64,000 bases of DNA from Pseudomonas cichorii (GCF_003700275.1 NZ_RBRE01000085.1:80635-144634); one strand, 5' to 3'; positions 26,213-35,900 are shown, counted from the stretch's first letter. The notes: generated by a model from the letters alone, not told the origin. Numbers and translations: made by a program.

Positions 26213-26842
26213 ATGAATAGGCGAATATTCGTAGTTTCACTGGGCATGGCAGGCACACTAGTCATAGCGCTACTAGGATTTTATTGGGCGACCTTTGGGT
26301 TTAATCGCTCAACAGATCAAGCTGTATGGGGATCATTTGGAGATTACTTCGCAGGCATTCTTAATCCTATTTTTTCATTATTCGCATTCATGACAGTTCT
26401 GTGGTCACTCCACTTGCAAATGAATCAGCTAAGAGAAATTTCAGCAGAAAAACTAGCAGAGGAAATTCTTCAAGTAATCAAAGATATTGATGGAAGAATA
26501 ATATCACTCATTAGCCTTGGTTCGAAAGAGTTCCCCCTCCAACAGATGATATTTGAAGCGGAGCGCAACCCAGAGAAATCCAACAGAACGGAAGAATACT
26601 CTAGGCTCCTGAGGCGAGCTAAAGAACAGGGAAGTGAAATCGAAACAACTACCAGTAATTTGTGCGAACTTCTAATAAGCATGCACAGATTTGCTCAAAG
26701 ACACCCTAAAACTCAAGGCGGAGCAATTGCCCCATTGGTAGAGTACTATCTAAACAAAACCTCAAGCCTAATACATATACTCGAAGCAACCACAAGCATA
26801 CCGGCTGACGTAGTCGAGTTTTTCAAAACAAGACGCATTTAA
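26213..26842 (+). CDS. Small two-helix membrane protein, possible abortive-infection type
   Basis: A 209-residue protein with two N-terminal membrane helices (about residues 5-27 and 45-66) separated by WGSFGDYFAGILNPIFSLFA. That loop motif is typical of small membrane proteins annotated as putative phage abortive infection proteins. The remaining part is helical and cytoplasmic (QMNQLREISAEKLAEEILQV). A GGAGGA ribosome site precedes the ATG. AT-rich like its neighbour. Divergent from the NACHT gene, it may belong to the same defence locus. The function is an inference from motif and neighbourhood. Bases 26843-27129 after it show no further feature. Confidence 0.6.
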   Translation: MNRRIFVVSLGMAGTLVIALLGFYWATFGFNRSTDQAVWGSFGDYFAGILNPIFSLFAFMTVLWSLHLQMNQLREISAEKLAEEILQVIKDIDGRIISLISLGSKEFPLQQMIFEAERNPEKSNRTEEYSRLLRRAKEQGSEIETTTSNLCELLISMHRFAQRHPKTQGGAIAPLVEYYLNKTSSLIHILEATTSIPADVVEFFKTRRI

Positions 26843-27129
26843 CCTTCATACGATGCAGAGCAGAACTTATTAGACAACCACGTGACAAAAATATCAGCTA
26901 CGCGATCCACAACACGACTAATCCAATCTAAAGATAGCTCATTATCGACACGGATAGATAGAGTGAACTGAGCACTGAACCTTTGTCATTATCAAACCAT
27001 CAACAGGCGGCAGATCTACGAAGCTCGCTATCAGCACAATACCACTAGCTGAGTCAGGCAAAATTCACCCTACTTGAAGAAACACACTAATCAGACGCAG
27101 TAAACGCAGGTCTAGTATGTCTTTTGGAG

Positions 27130-27155
27130 AAAAAAGCCCTTGAGCTAAGGACTTA
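27130..27155 (-). terminator. Rho-independent terminator of ffs
   Basis: On the minus strand AAGTCCTT and AAGGGCTT form an eight-pair stem (one G-T pair) with a five-base loop, followed by TTTTTT. It lies ten bases beyond the 3' end of the 4.5S RNA. Confidence 0.85.
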
Positions 27156-27164
27156 AAGAAAGGT

Positions 27165-27274
27165 GGCAACCCCACCAGCCACACCCCGGCACACAATGTT
27201 CCCGCTGTGGCTGCTCCCTTCCGGGCCTGACCAGGTTAACGGGTAATCGTTGCGGGGGGACCGATGGGGTCGCC
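27165..27274 (-). ncRNA. ffs: Signal recognition particle 4.5S RNA
   Basis: The minus-strand sequence folds into the 4.5S hairpin. The ends GGCGACCCCA and TGGGGTTGCC pair, and the conserved Ffh-binding apical part CAGGCCCGGAAGGGAGCAGC contains the GGAA tetraloop and the symmetric internal loop. It is the universal RNA partner of Ffh in membrane protein targeting. A terminator follows. I recall this gene lying close to dnaX in other pseudomonads, while here 15 kb of accessory DNA intervenes. Confidence 0.93.
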
Positions 27275-27430
27275 ATAACGACGCTCGCCAGTCGGCGAGC
27301 CGCGCCATTGTACCGGTCTGGCGCGAAGTTACAACCCGTAATCCAGGATAAAAATTCGAGATTGCTCAAGCACTTGCCTGACAAGGCCCCGACGGGTTGC
27401 AGGGAGTGGGTTCGGGGCTTATAGTCGCGC

Positions 27431-27660
27431 GGTCGCTGCATATCAGCGATGGGGTGTGGAAGCCCCGCTGTGTCAGGAGTGCGCAGACGCACGTATCAGT
27501 AATCGGAGGCCGCAAGGTGTCCGATGGCTTTGTTATGGCGGCTGTGTGCTGGGGCACCTTCGGGTGCGCCGGGTTGCTCCTACCGGTCTTCCACACCCGC
27601 GCACAGCTGCCACCCACTCATGTGGAAGTGAGTTTTTGGTAGCTCCATTTAAATCAGGAG
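27431..27660 (+). ncRNA. Candidate structured leader RNA upstream of a DUF6124-like gene
   Basis: Several stable hairpins lie in tandem. ATCGGA (27502-27507) pairs with TCCGAT (27520-27525) and is capped by a GCAA tetraloop on two C-G pairs. A long stem pairs GGCGGCTGTGTGC (27537-27549) with GCGCACAGCTGCC (27599-27611), 13 pairs including two G-T. Inside it a UUCG-capped hairpin (27551-27570) and a GGGT/ACCC stem (27571-27598) make a three-way junction. TCGCTG/CAGCGA (about 27434-27450) forms another hairpin upstream. GNRA and UUCG caps argue for selected RNA structure. It ends 56 bases before a small coding pair. Protein frames through this region have unlikely composition. Confidence 0.6.
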
Positions 27661-27667
27661 TTAAACC

Positions 27668-27724
27668 ATGTTCAAAATCACACCCAATCCCCCTGCCCCC
27701 GCGCTTTGCGGAGGTGCAGCATGA
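27668..27724 (+). CDS. 18-residue leader peptide coupled to the next gene
   Basis: A short frame, MFKITPNPPAPALCGGAA, whose TGA overlaps the ATG of the next gene as ATGA. The opening MFKITPNPP resembles the N-terminus of DUF6124 family proteins, so this is either a real leader whose translation is coupled to the next frame or the stub left by a frameshift at the start of a longer ancestral gene. A strong GGAGGT ribosome site for the downstream gene lies inside it. Confidence 0.4.
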   Translation: MFKITPNPPAPALCGGAA

Positions 27725-27996
27725 CGCGCTTTATCCCGCTCAAAAGCAACAACACCGATACCCCGGTGCTGCACATCGACAGTCAGGCACCGCTGGATTT
27801 TCTGTTTGCCAGTGCCGACCGACGCATCCGCATGGCTCGACGCCTGCTGGAATGCCTGGACGGTGCCGATGACAGCGATGTGCGTTATATGGCCAATGCC
27901 GCGCTGATGCTGTTGAGCGATGGCTGCGATGCGCTGGATGCCGTGGAGAAACAGGTGTTTCGCTTTGTGGCGGATGGGGCTGCGGTCAGGCATTAG
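27721..27996 (+). CDS. DUF6124-like small Pseudomonas protein
   Basis: A 91-residue protein, MTRFIPLKSNNTD onward, with a helical core (LDFLFASADRRIRMARRLLE, DVRYMANAALMLLSDGCDAL). It resembles the many small Pseudomonas-only proteins of the DUF6124/DUF3077 type, whose function is unknown. The ATG at 27721 is set by GGAGGT ten bases upstream and the ATGA overlap with the leader peptide. The structured RNA upstream suggests control at the RNA level. Confidence 0.6.
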   Translation: MTRFIPLKSNNTDTPVLHIDSQAPLDFLFASADRRIRMARRLLECLDGADDSDVRYMANAALMLLSDGCDALDAVEKQVFRFVADGAAVRH

Positions 27997-28031
27997 CCTT
28001 AAAGCTGTGTATTTTGCTGCCTGTAATGACG

Positions 28032-28092
28032 CTGTCGCGAGCAAGCTCCCTCCCACGGGATGAGTGCAATCCTTGTGGGAAGGGGCAAGACG
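28032..28092. repeat. REP-type inverted repeat (second sequence type)
   Basis: GTCGCGAGCAAGCTCCCTCC and TGTGGGAAGGGGCAAGAC face each other between convergent genes. This is the CGAGCAAGC type, distinct from the GAATTCATTCGCGA type more common in the window. Confidence 0.6.
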
Positions 28093-28096
28093 GTTT

Positions 28097-29269
28097 CTAC
28101 GGGTTGGCGGCCTGGAGTACTTCGTCTGCCTTGCCACCGGTGCCCTGGATGACGAGGTGGATGAAGTGCAGCTTGGCGATGGCGGCGGCTGGCAGGACGA
28201 AGGGGTAGAAGTCTGGCTGGCCCATGCTGCGTGAGAGTTCGTTGAGCATGCTGGCCAGTTCTATCCAGGCGTTGACGAACGACAGGAACGCCGGGCCGTC
28301 CGGGTGTTGCGGCTCGTACAGGGTTTCCAGCGGGAATGGCTGGTAGTCCATTTCCATTTCCCGGGCGCTCATGCCCAGGCCCAGCGCGGTATCCACCGCA
28401 TCCATCATGTGCAGGTAATGCGCCCAGGTTTCCGCCCAGTCTTCCCACGGGTGCATGGTCGCGTAGGCGCTGACGAACTGCTGCTGCCAGCCATCCGGCG
28501 CGCCGTTCTGGTAATGCTCCTCCAGCGCATCGGCGTAACTGGCGCGTTCGTCGCCGAACAGGTTGCGAAAGCCGTTGAGCCAGTAGGTGTTGGCGATCAG
28601 CCGGTCCCAGTAATAGTGGCCGACTTCATGGCGAAAATGCCCCAGCAGCGTGCGATACGGTTCGTGCATCTGCACGCGCACCGCTTCGCGATGGGCATCG
28701 TCGGCTTCTTCGATATTCAGGGTGATCAGGCCATTGGCGTGGCCGGTGGTCGGCAGCTTGCCTTCGAGGTCGACCCCGACAAAATCGAAGGCCAGCCCGG
28801 CTTCTTCATCGGCGCTCTTGGGGATGACTTGCAGACCCAGCGAGATGAGTTGGGCTACCAAGCGCCGCTTGGCGGTTTCGACCTTGCGCCAGCGCTCGGG
28901 GTTTTCCGGGACGGACAGGTCGGGAATGGTGCGGTTCAGGCTGCAGGCGATGCAGAACTCGCCAGCGTCATGGGCGGGGAACAGCCAGTTGCAGGCAGCA
29001 GGCGTATGCAGGTTGGCGCAGCGCCGATAGAGGCCTGCGCCGGGTTCGTCGCTGAGGCGCCAGGTATCGGGCTCGCCAGCCGGTTCGAGGGCGGCGATGC
29101 GCTCCTGTTCAGGCAGATAGCCCAGCGCCGCCGAGCAGGCCAGGCACTGGGAGTTGGGAAAGAACACCGACTGGCCGCAGCGGCATTGCCAGACCTTGCT
29201 GTTGCGCTTTGTTTCGCTGACGAAAGGTGCAGCGATCCGTGAACTCAATTGTTCAAAAAAGCGGTACAT
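28097..29269 (-). CDS. Putative zinc-binding metallopeptidase (DUF2248/COG4307)
   Basis: A 390-residue cytosolic protein. The N-terminus has a zinc-ribbon pattern (CRCGQSVFFPNSQCLAC). The central part carries the metallopeptidase motif HEVGHYYWD (in LGHFRHEVGHYYWDRL) followed by WAETWAHYLHMMDAVDTA with a likely third metal ligand. No signal peptide. The family is conserved in pseudomonads next to ligA, as here, but substrates are unknown. Confidence 0.85.
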   Translation of the reverse strand: MYRFFEQLSSRIAAPFVSETKRNSKVWQCRCGQSVFFPNSQCLACSAALGYLPEQERIAALEPAGEPDTWRLSDEPGAGLYRRCANLHTPAACNWLFPAHDAGEFCIACSLNRTIPDLSVPENPERWRKVETAKRRLVAQLISLGLQVIPKSADEEAGLAFDFVGVDLEGKLPTTGHANGLITLNIEEADDAHREAVRVQMHEPYRTLLGHFRHEVGHYYWDRLIANTYWLNGFRNLFGDERASYADALEEHYQNGAPDGWQQQFVSAYATMHPWEDWAETWAHYLHMMDAVDTALGLGMSAREMEMDYQPFPLETLYEPQHPDGPAFLSFVNAWIELASMLNELSRSMGQPDFYPFVLPAAAIAKLHFIHLVIQGTGGKADEVLQAANP

Positions 29270-29360
29270 GGTGGTTTCCCCGAGGTCCGTGAACAGACTA
29301 GATCATGGGGCGTTGCAGGGGTTCCGTGAGATTTTGGGGGCCTGGGACATTCAATGAAAT

Positions 29361-29391
29361 GGCTGTCGCGGGCAAGCCCCCTCCCACAGGA
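29361..29391. repeat. REP half-site after ligA
   Basis: GGCTGTCGCGGGCAAGCCCC followed by CTCCCACAGG is a single copy of the CGAGCAAGC-type repeat, adjacent to the ligA stop codon. Confidence 0.55.
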
Positions 29392-29395
29392 ATCT

Positions 29396-31742
29396 TTATT
29401 CCACTTCAATGCCATGCTTGGTCAGGAATGCCACAAAGGCGTCTTCATCCAGCACTTCCAGGCCCAGTTCATTGGCTTTGGTGAGCTTGGAGCCCGCGCC
29501 CGGTCCGGCGACGACGGTGTGGGTCTTGGCCGATACCGAGCCGGACACCTTGGCGCCGAGGCTTTCGAGTTTTTCCTTGGCGATGTCGCGGCTCATGCGT
29601 TCCAGCGAGCCGGTCAGCACCCAGGTCTGGCCGGCCAGCGGCAGGCCTTCGACGGTTTTCTTCTCGCTGCGCCAGTGCATGCCGAAGTCCTTGAGCTGCG
29701 CTTCGATGGCCCGCGCCCGCTCGGCGTTGGCCTTGTCATCGAAGAACTCGCGCACGTTCTTGGCCTGCTTCTCGGGCAGCGCCTGACGCATGTCCAGCCA
29801 GTCGGCGCTGATGACGTTTTCCAGGGTGCCGAACTTGTCGGCCAGTTTCTGCGCCCCGCCCTTCGCGACAAAGGCAATATTCAGTTTGTCGATCAGGCTG
29901 CCCAGCGTGGTGCTGGCCGCGAACTCGGCGCCCAGTTCGCCTTCGTCCTGTAATTGCAGGCCGCACTCGCCCAGCAAGGCATCGATGACTTCACGGTTGT
30001 GGCTGTCCTCGAAGAAGCTGTGAATCTCGTGAGCGACTTCCAGGCCGATGTCCGGCAAATAGGTGAGCACTTCCGGCAAGGCCTGACGCACGCGCGCCAG
30101 GGACGCCAGCGAGCGGGCCAGCACCTTGGCGGTTTCCTCGCCCACGTCAGGAATGCCCAGCGCGTAGATGAAGCGCGCCAGGGTCGGCTTGCGGCTGTCG
30201 GCAATGGCCTTGAGCAGCTTGTTGCTGGAGATTTCGGCAAAGCCTTCCAGATCGATGATCTGTTCGTATTGCAGCTTGTACAGATCAGCAGGCGAGCCGA
30301 TGAGTTTTTCGTCGACCAGTTGCTCGATGGTCTTGTCGCCCAGGCCTTCGATGTCCATGGCCCGTCGCGAGACGTAATGGATGATCGCCTGTTTGAGTTG
30401 CGCGCCACAGGCCAACCGGCCAACGCAGCGGTACACCGCGCCTTCGCTGACGGTTTCCTTGCCCTTGCTGCGCTTGATCAGTTGCGTGCGTTCCACATGG
30501 GAGCCACACACCGGGCAGGTTTGCGGAACGTCCACCGGACGGGCGTCTTGCGGGCGACGCTCAACGACGACCTGCACCACTTGCGGGATCACGTCGCCAG
30601 CGCGGCGGATGATCACGGTGTCGCCGATCATTACGCCCAGCCGTGCCACTTCATCCATGTTGTGCAGGGTGGCGTTGGCCACGGTCACACCAGCGACCTT
30701 GACCGGCTTGGACAGCGCCGGTGCGGCCGACCTGGAATTCGACGTCCAGCAGTTCGGTCAGCTCTTCCATGGCCGGGAATTTGTGGGCGATAGCCCAGCG
30801 CGGCTCACGGGCGCGAAAGCCCAGTTCGCGCTGGGAAACCAGGTCATTGACCTTGAACACCACGCCGTCGATTTCATAGCTCAATGCCAGGCGGCGCTCG
30901 CCGATGTCGCGGTAGTACTCCAGACAGCCTTCGATGCCGTCAGCCAGTTTCAGCTCGCGGCTGACGGGCATGCCCCAGTCCTTGAGCTTGTTGAGCAGGC
31001 CTACATGGGTATCGGAAATTTCGGCAGATATCTGGCCCACGCCGTAGCAGCAGAACTCCAGCGGGCGGTTGGCGGTGATTTTCGAGTCCAGTTGCCGCAG
31101 GCTGCCCGCCGCCGCGTTGCGCGGGTTGGCGAAGGTCTTGCCGCCGATTTCCTGCTGGCTGGCATTCAGGCGCTCGAAACCGGCCTTGGACATGAACACT
31201 TCGCCCCGCACTTCAAGTACGTCAGGCCAGCCGCTGCCTTGCAGCTTGAGCGGGATATTGCGCACGGTGCGCACGTTAATGCTGATGTCTTCGCCGGTGG
31301 TGCCATCGCCACGGGTCGCGCCACGCACCAGCGCGCCGTCGCGGTACAACAGGCTGACCGCCAGGCCGTCGAGCTTGGGTTCGCAGCTGTATTGCACCTT
31401 GCCGCCGCCGCCAAACAGGTCGCCCGCCGGCAGGTCGAGGCCGGCAGCCACGCGCCGGTCGAACTCGCGCATGTCGTTTTCTTCAAAGGCGTTGCCCAGG
31501 CTCAGCATCGGCACTTCGTGGCGCACTTGAGTGAAGGCCGAGAGCGCGGCGCTGCCGACCCGTTGCGTCGGCGAGTCCGGGGTGACCAGATGCGGGTTAT
31601 CCGCCTCAAGGGCCTTGAGTTCGTGAAACAGGCGGTCGTACTCGGCATCCGGAATACTGGGCTCGTCCAGCACGTGGTAGCGGTAGTTATGCTGGTCCAG
31701 TTCTGTGCGCAGTTCCTGGATTCGGATTTCGACGGCCTTCAT
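29396..31742 (-). pseudogene. ligA: NAD-dependent DNA ligase LigA, interrupted by a 17-nt deletion/frameshift
   Basis: Two overlapping frames together make a LigA. The upstream part (31742 to about 30715) carries the adenylation domain with the KLDG lysine in CEPKLDGLAVSLLYRDG. The downstream part (about 30710 to 29396) carries the end of the OB fold, the zinc finger (CPVCG, CVGRLACG), helix-hairpin-helix repeats and the BRCT domain (LAGQTWVLTGSLERMSRD). The join is after GRTGAV, where the family continues with six residues and then KPVKVAGVTV. Here only one base stands in for those 18, a net loss of 17. With 17 bases restored the gene would encode 787 residues, the normal length. LigA is essential, so a sequencing or assembly error must be considered. 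Confidence 0.88.
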
Positions 31743-31804
31743 ACAATGTTCTCTCGAAAAGCAAAAAAGCAGCCTCGGCTGCTTATATCAAACACATATT
31801 CCTG

Positions 31805-31856
31805 TAGGGGCGAATTCATTCGCGAGGCGGACCTTTCGCGAATGAATTCGCCCCTG
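31805..31856. repeat. Perfect REP inverted repeat between ligA and zipA
   Basis: AGGGGCGAATTCATTCGCGA and TCGCGAATGAATTCGCCCCT are exact reverse complements (20 bases each) around a ten-base spacer. This is the cleanest copy of the main REP type in the window and lies four bases after the zipA stop. Confidence 0.9.
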
Positions 31857-31859
31857 CGA

Positions 31860-32708
31860 TCAGCGGCGCTGGGTCAGCGCACGGCGCTCGAATTCGACAA
31901 TGCGCTGGCGATAATGCTCAATCGTTTGCGCGGTCATGACGCTGCGCTGGTCGTCTTTCAGCTCGCCGTTCAGTTCATGGGCCAGCTTGCGGGCTGCGGC
32001 AACCATGACGTCGAAGGCCTGCTTCGGATGACGCGGGCCCGGCAGGCCAAGGAAGAAGCTGACGGCACGGGTGCTGAAATGGTCGATGTCGTCCAGATCG
32101 AAGATGCCCGGCTTGACGGCGTTGGCCATCGAGAACAGCACTTCACCATTGCCGGCCATGCTTTCGTGGCGGTGGAAAATGTCCATTTCACCGAAGCGCA
32201 GACCGCTTTCCAGAATGTTCTGCAACAGAGCCGGGCCCTTGAAGCCGCTTTCGTCACGGCAGATCACGCTGATGACCAGCACTTCCTCGACCGGCGGCAA
32301 GTCCTTGTCTTCGGTGATGCGCTGGGCCGGCTTGTCGTCCGGGAAGTCGTCGTTGCGGTCGGTGAACAGGCTCGGGCCGTCCAGATCCAGGTTCAGGTCG
32401 CCCTGCTGCGGCTCGTCCTTGCGTTTCTTTTCGCGCTTGCTTTCACGCGCTTCACGCGGCGTCGCACTCATCGACGGCAGGTCCTGCTCGTCCAGTTGAG
32501 GTTCTTTCTGGTTGTCCAGCACACGGGATGGACCGAGCAACTCGGCGGACGAGTTTTCTTCGTCGTCCGGCAGGTTGGAGAAGCTTCGGTCGAGCCTGAA
32601 TTTCAGTTTTCCCTTGCCGCCGCGCATACGGCGCCAGCCGTCGAAGAGAATACCGGCAATGACAATAATGCCGATGACGATCAGCCACTCGCGCAGACCG
32701 ATTTCCAT
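31860..32708 (-). CDS. zipA: Cell division protein ZipA
   Basis: A 282-residue membrane-anchored FtsZ-binding protein of the divisome. A single N-terminal helix (LREWLIVIGIIVIAGILFDG) is followed by a basic stretch, a charged Pro/Glu/Asp-rich linker, and the C-terminal FtsZ-binding domain (from about residue 145: LVISVICRDESGFKGPALLQ; AMANAVKPGIFDLDDI-like segments). Its place between smc and ligA is conserved in pseudomonads. Length and topology fit. Confidence 0.95.
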   Translation of the reverse strand: MEIGLREWLIVIGIIVIAGILFDGWRRMRGGKGKLKFRLDRSFSNLPDDEENSSAELLGPSRVLDNQKEPQLDEQDLPSMSATPREARESKREKKRKDEPQQGDLNLDLDGPSLFTDRNDDFPDDKPAQRITEDKDLPPVEEVLVISVICRDESGFKGPALLQNILESGLRFGEMDIFHRHESMAGNGEVLFSMANAVKPGIFDLDDIDHFSTRAVSFFLGLPGPRHPKQAFDVMVAAARKLAHELNGELKDDQRSVMTAQTIEHYRQRIVEFERRALTQRR

Positions 32709-32923
32709 GTAATCCAGTGCCTCTAATGAAGAATTTTCAAAATAAGGGCCTAAACCCCTTTAATACGTGGTGCCAAGTCTATGTTCTAACTGGCATTTTG
32801 CCCACGCCGAAATAAAAAAGTGGTCACTAAACTAGCACGACCAAAGGTAACTTTACACCGTCTGTTGCACCTGTTTGGCGCCAGGGGTGGTATCTATCGC
32901 TATCGCTTCACATATTTGGGCCA

Positions 32924-32950
32924 TTAAAACGCCATTTACTGGCGAAAAAA
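32924..32950 (-). terminator. Hairpin terminator after smc
   Basis: On the minus strand CGCCA-GTAAA-TGGCG is followed by TTTTAAT, ten bases beyond the smc stop. It implies that zipA has its own promoter within 32709-32923, where I see no other feature. Confidence 0.65.
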
Positions 32951-32959
32951 CCGCAGAAA

Positions 32960-35900
32960 TCACGCATCCACAAGGGCCATCGCTTCCTCAACGTCCACCG
33001 CTACAAGGCGCGAACAGCCTGGTTCGTGCATGGTAACGCCCATCAACTGGTCGGCCATTTCCATGGCGATCTTGTTGTGGGTGATATAGATGAATTGCAC
33101 GGTTTGTGACATTTCTTTCACCAAGCGCGCATAACGTCCTACGTTGGCGTCATCCAGTGGCGCATCGACTTCGTCGAGCATGCAGAACGGCGCCGGATTG
33201 AGTTTGAAAATGGCAAAAACCAGTGCCAGTGCAGTCAGGGCCTTTTCCCCACCGGACAGCAAATGAATCGTGCTGTTCTTCTTGCCGGGAGGACGCGCCA
33301 TGATTGTCACCCCTGTATCGAGTAAATCTTCGCCCGTCAGTTCCAAATAAGCCGAGCCACCACCGAAAACTTTCGGAAATAGCGCCTGAATTCCGCTGTT
33401 TATCTGATCGAAGGTCTCCTTGAAGCGATTGCGGGTTTCCTTGTCGATCTTGCGAATCACGTTTTCCAGGGTTTCCAGCGCTTCCACCAGATCGGCGTTC
33501 TGCGCATCGAGGTAGCGTTTGCGCTCGGACTGCTGCTGGTATTCGTCGATGGCCGCCAGGTTGATCGCGCCCAGGCGCTGAATCCGCCCGGCAATGCTTT
33601 CGAGCTGGTGTTCGGCGCCCGCCTCACTGGCTTCAGGGCTCAAGGTTGCCAGCACGCCGTGCAGGTCATAACCGTCTTCCAGCAACTGGTCCTGTAAGGC
33701 TTTACGCCGCACCGTGAGGGATTGCCACTCCAGACGCTGCTGCTCCAGTTGCCCGCGCAGCAGTTGCGATTGCTGCTCGGCCTGGGTGCGGCGCTTCTCG
33801 GCATCGCGCAGGTCACGGTCGGCGTCTTCCAGGGCGATCTTGGCAACACGCATTTCGTCATCGACGACCATGCGTTTTTCCAGCAATTCTTCGAGCTTGA
33901 GGCGCAACTCTTCCAGTGGTGCCTGCCCTTCTTCCAGGTTCAGGCCCAGTTGCTCGCTTTTTTCGGACAAGCGCTCGGACTGCATCTTCAGGCGCTCCAG
34001 CGCCTGGCGCGTGGAATCGTGCTGAGCCTTGATCGAGCCCAGCCGCACTGCCAGTTGATGGCTGCGATCCTTGTGCTGGCGGGCTTCCTGGCGCACCCGG
34101 TCCAGACGCTCACGCAAGCTGTCGCGCTGCGCCTGCAACAGCTCGCGCTGTTCAGTGTCCTGGGCCATGGCGTCCAGCGCATCCTGCAATTGCAGGCGCG
34201 ACTCGCCGAGGTGTTCATGTTCGATGGCGCGCTGCTCGCCGACTTCGGTGAGTTCTTCATCCAGTCGGGTACGGCGCAGGGTCAACTGTTCGACCTTGGC
34301 TTTGGCCGCCGACAGTTGCGCCTTCAATTCGCCCTGCTGACGGGTTTCGTCCTGCAGGCGCCGGCGCAGTTGTTCGCGGGCGTCTTCCTGTTGCGACTGT
34401 TGTTCGCGCAGGCTCAGCAATTGCTCTTCGCGGGCCGCCAGCGCTGCTTCCAGCTCATCGCGCTCCAGGCCCAGGCGTTGCAATTCCTGTCCACGGGCCA
34501 GCACGCCGCTTTGCGCTTCACTGGCACGCCGTACGCGCAGGAAGTGCCGCCCGACCCAATAGCCGTCGCGGCTGATAAAACTTTGTCCGGCACTCAACTG
34601 CCCGCGTCTTGCCAGGGCTTCGTCGAGGGTTTGCACCGGAATCACCTGACCCAGCCAGGCCGACAGGTCGACCGGGCTGTCGACCTTGTCCAGCAGGCTG
34701 CCGGGCAAGCGCTCGGTATCGACACCGGGGCTGAGCAGGCGCAGGTCGCCTTGCTGGAAACCGGCCAGATCGAGCCCGGCAAAATCATCCACCAGCACCG
34801 CTTGCAGATCGGCACCGAGCACGGTTTCCACCGCCAGCTCCCAACCGGCCTCGACACTCAGCCCTTCGGCCAGACGCGGGCGCTCGGCCAGTTGCTGGTC
34901 ACGCAGCCATTCGGCGGTGCCGGTGTCCGGGTCGAGGGCCGCCTGTTGCAGGGCTTCCAGCGAGGCCAGTCGGCCATTGAGACGTTGCAGTTCGCCCTGG
35001 GCCTGCTGTTGGGCCTGATTGGCCTGCTGCAATTGCTCGCGCAGTTGTTCCAGATGCTCGACCACCTGCCCTTCGTTGAGGTGCAGATCGTCGATGGTCA
35101 TTTCCCGGGTGGCGAGGTCTTCGCTCAGCTCAAGAATCGCTGCGTCTTCCGGGTCGGCGGCCAGCAACTGGCGCTCTTCGCCCAAACGCCGCTGACGCTC
35201 GGCCAGGCGTTCGATGCTTTGTTCCAGTTGCTGAATGCGCGACTGCTGCACCTGAGCCTGACGCTGCGGCTCGGCCGATTGCTGGTTGAAGGCGTCCCAC
35301 TTTTCCTGCCAGCCGTGCATGGCGGCTTCGGCGTCTTCCAGGGCAATCGCCGATTCCTCGGCGGCGGCGCTGGTCATTTCCTGTTCCGGTTCGAGCATTT
35401 CCAGCTCTTCGCCCAGAGTCGCCAGCAAGGTGGTGTCGTGGCCAAGGTGCGATTCGGTTTCCTGGCGGGCGCGCTCGGCTTCGCGCAGGTCGTCCTGCAA
35501 CTGACGCAGGCGTTGCTGGCCATGCTGGATGCTCTGCTCGACCCGCGCAATGTCGCCGCCCACCGAATAGAAACGACCCTGCACCAGGTTGAAGCGTTCG
35601 GACAGGTCGTGATGGCCGTCGCGCAGCCGCTCGATACTCGCATCGGCACTGCGCTGATCGGCTACCAGTGCCTCGAAACCGGTTTCCTGATTGCCGATCA
35701 CCGCCTCGCGCTGGCCGACCTGCTCGTTCAGCGCCTGCCAGCGCAGGGCCGACAGCTGGGCCTTGAGCTGACGTTCCTCGGCCTTGTATTCCTGATATTT
35801 CTCGGCGGCCTGAGCCTGCCGGTGCAGGCGTTCGAGCTGGCGTTCCAGCTCTTCGCGCAGGTCGGTCAGACGCGCCAGGTTTTCATGGGTGCGGCGGATG

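Noticed and set aside
27456..27872. 138-codon frame through the leader RNA
   Set aside because: It overlaps strong RNA stems and the real DUF6124-like gene in another frame, and its composition is not protein-like.
30381..32726. 781-codon open frame on the plus strand across ligA and zipA
   Set aside because: It is antisense to clearly recognisable LigA and ZipA domains; long antisense frames are common in GC-rich codon usage.
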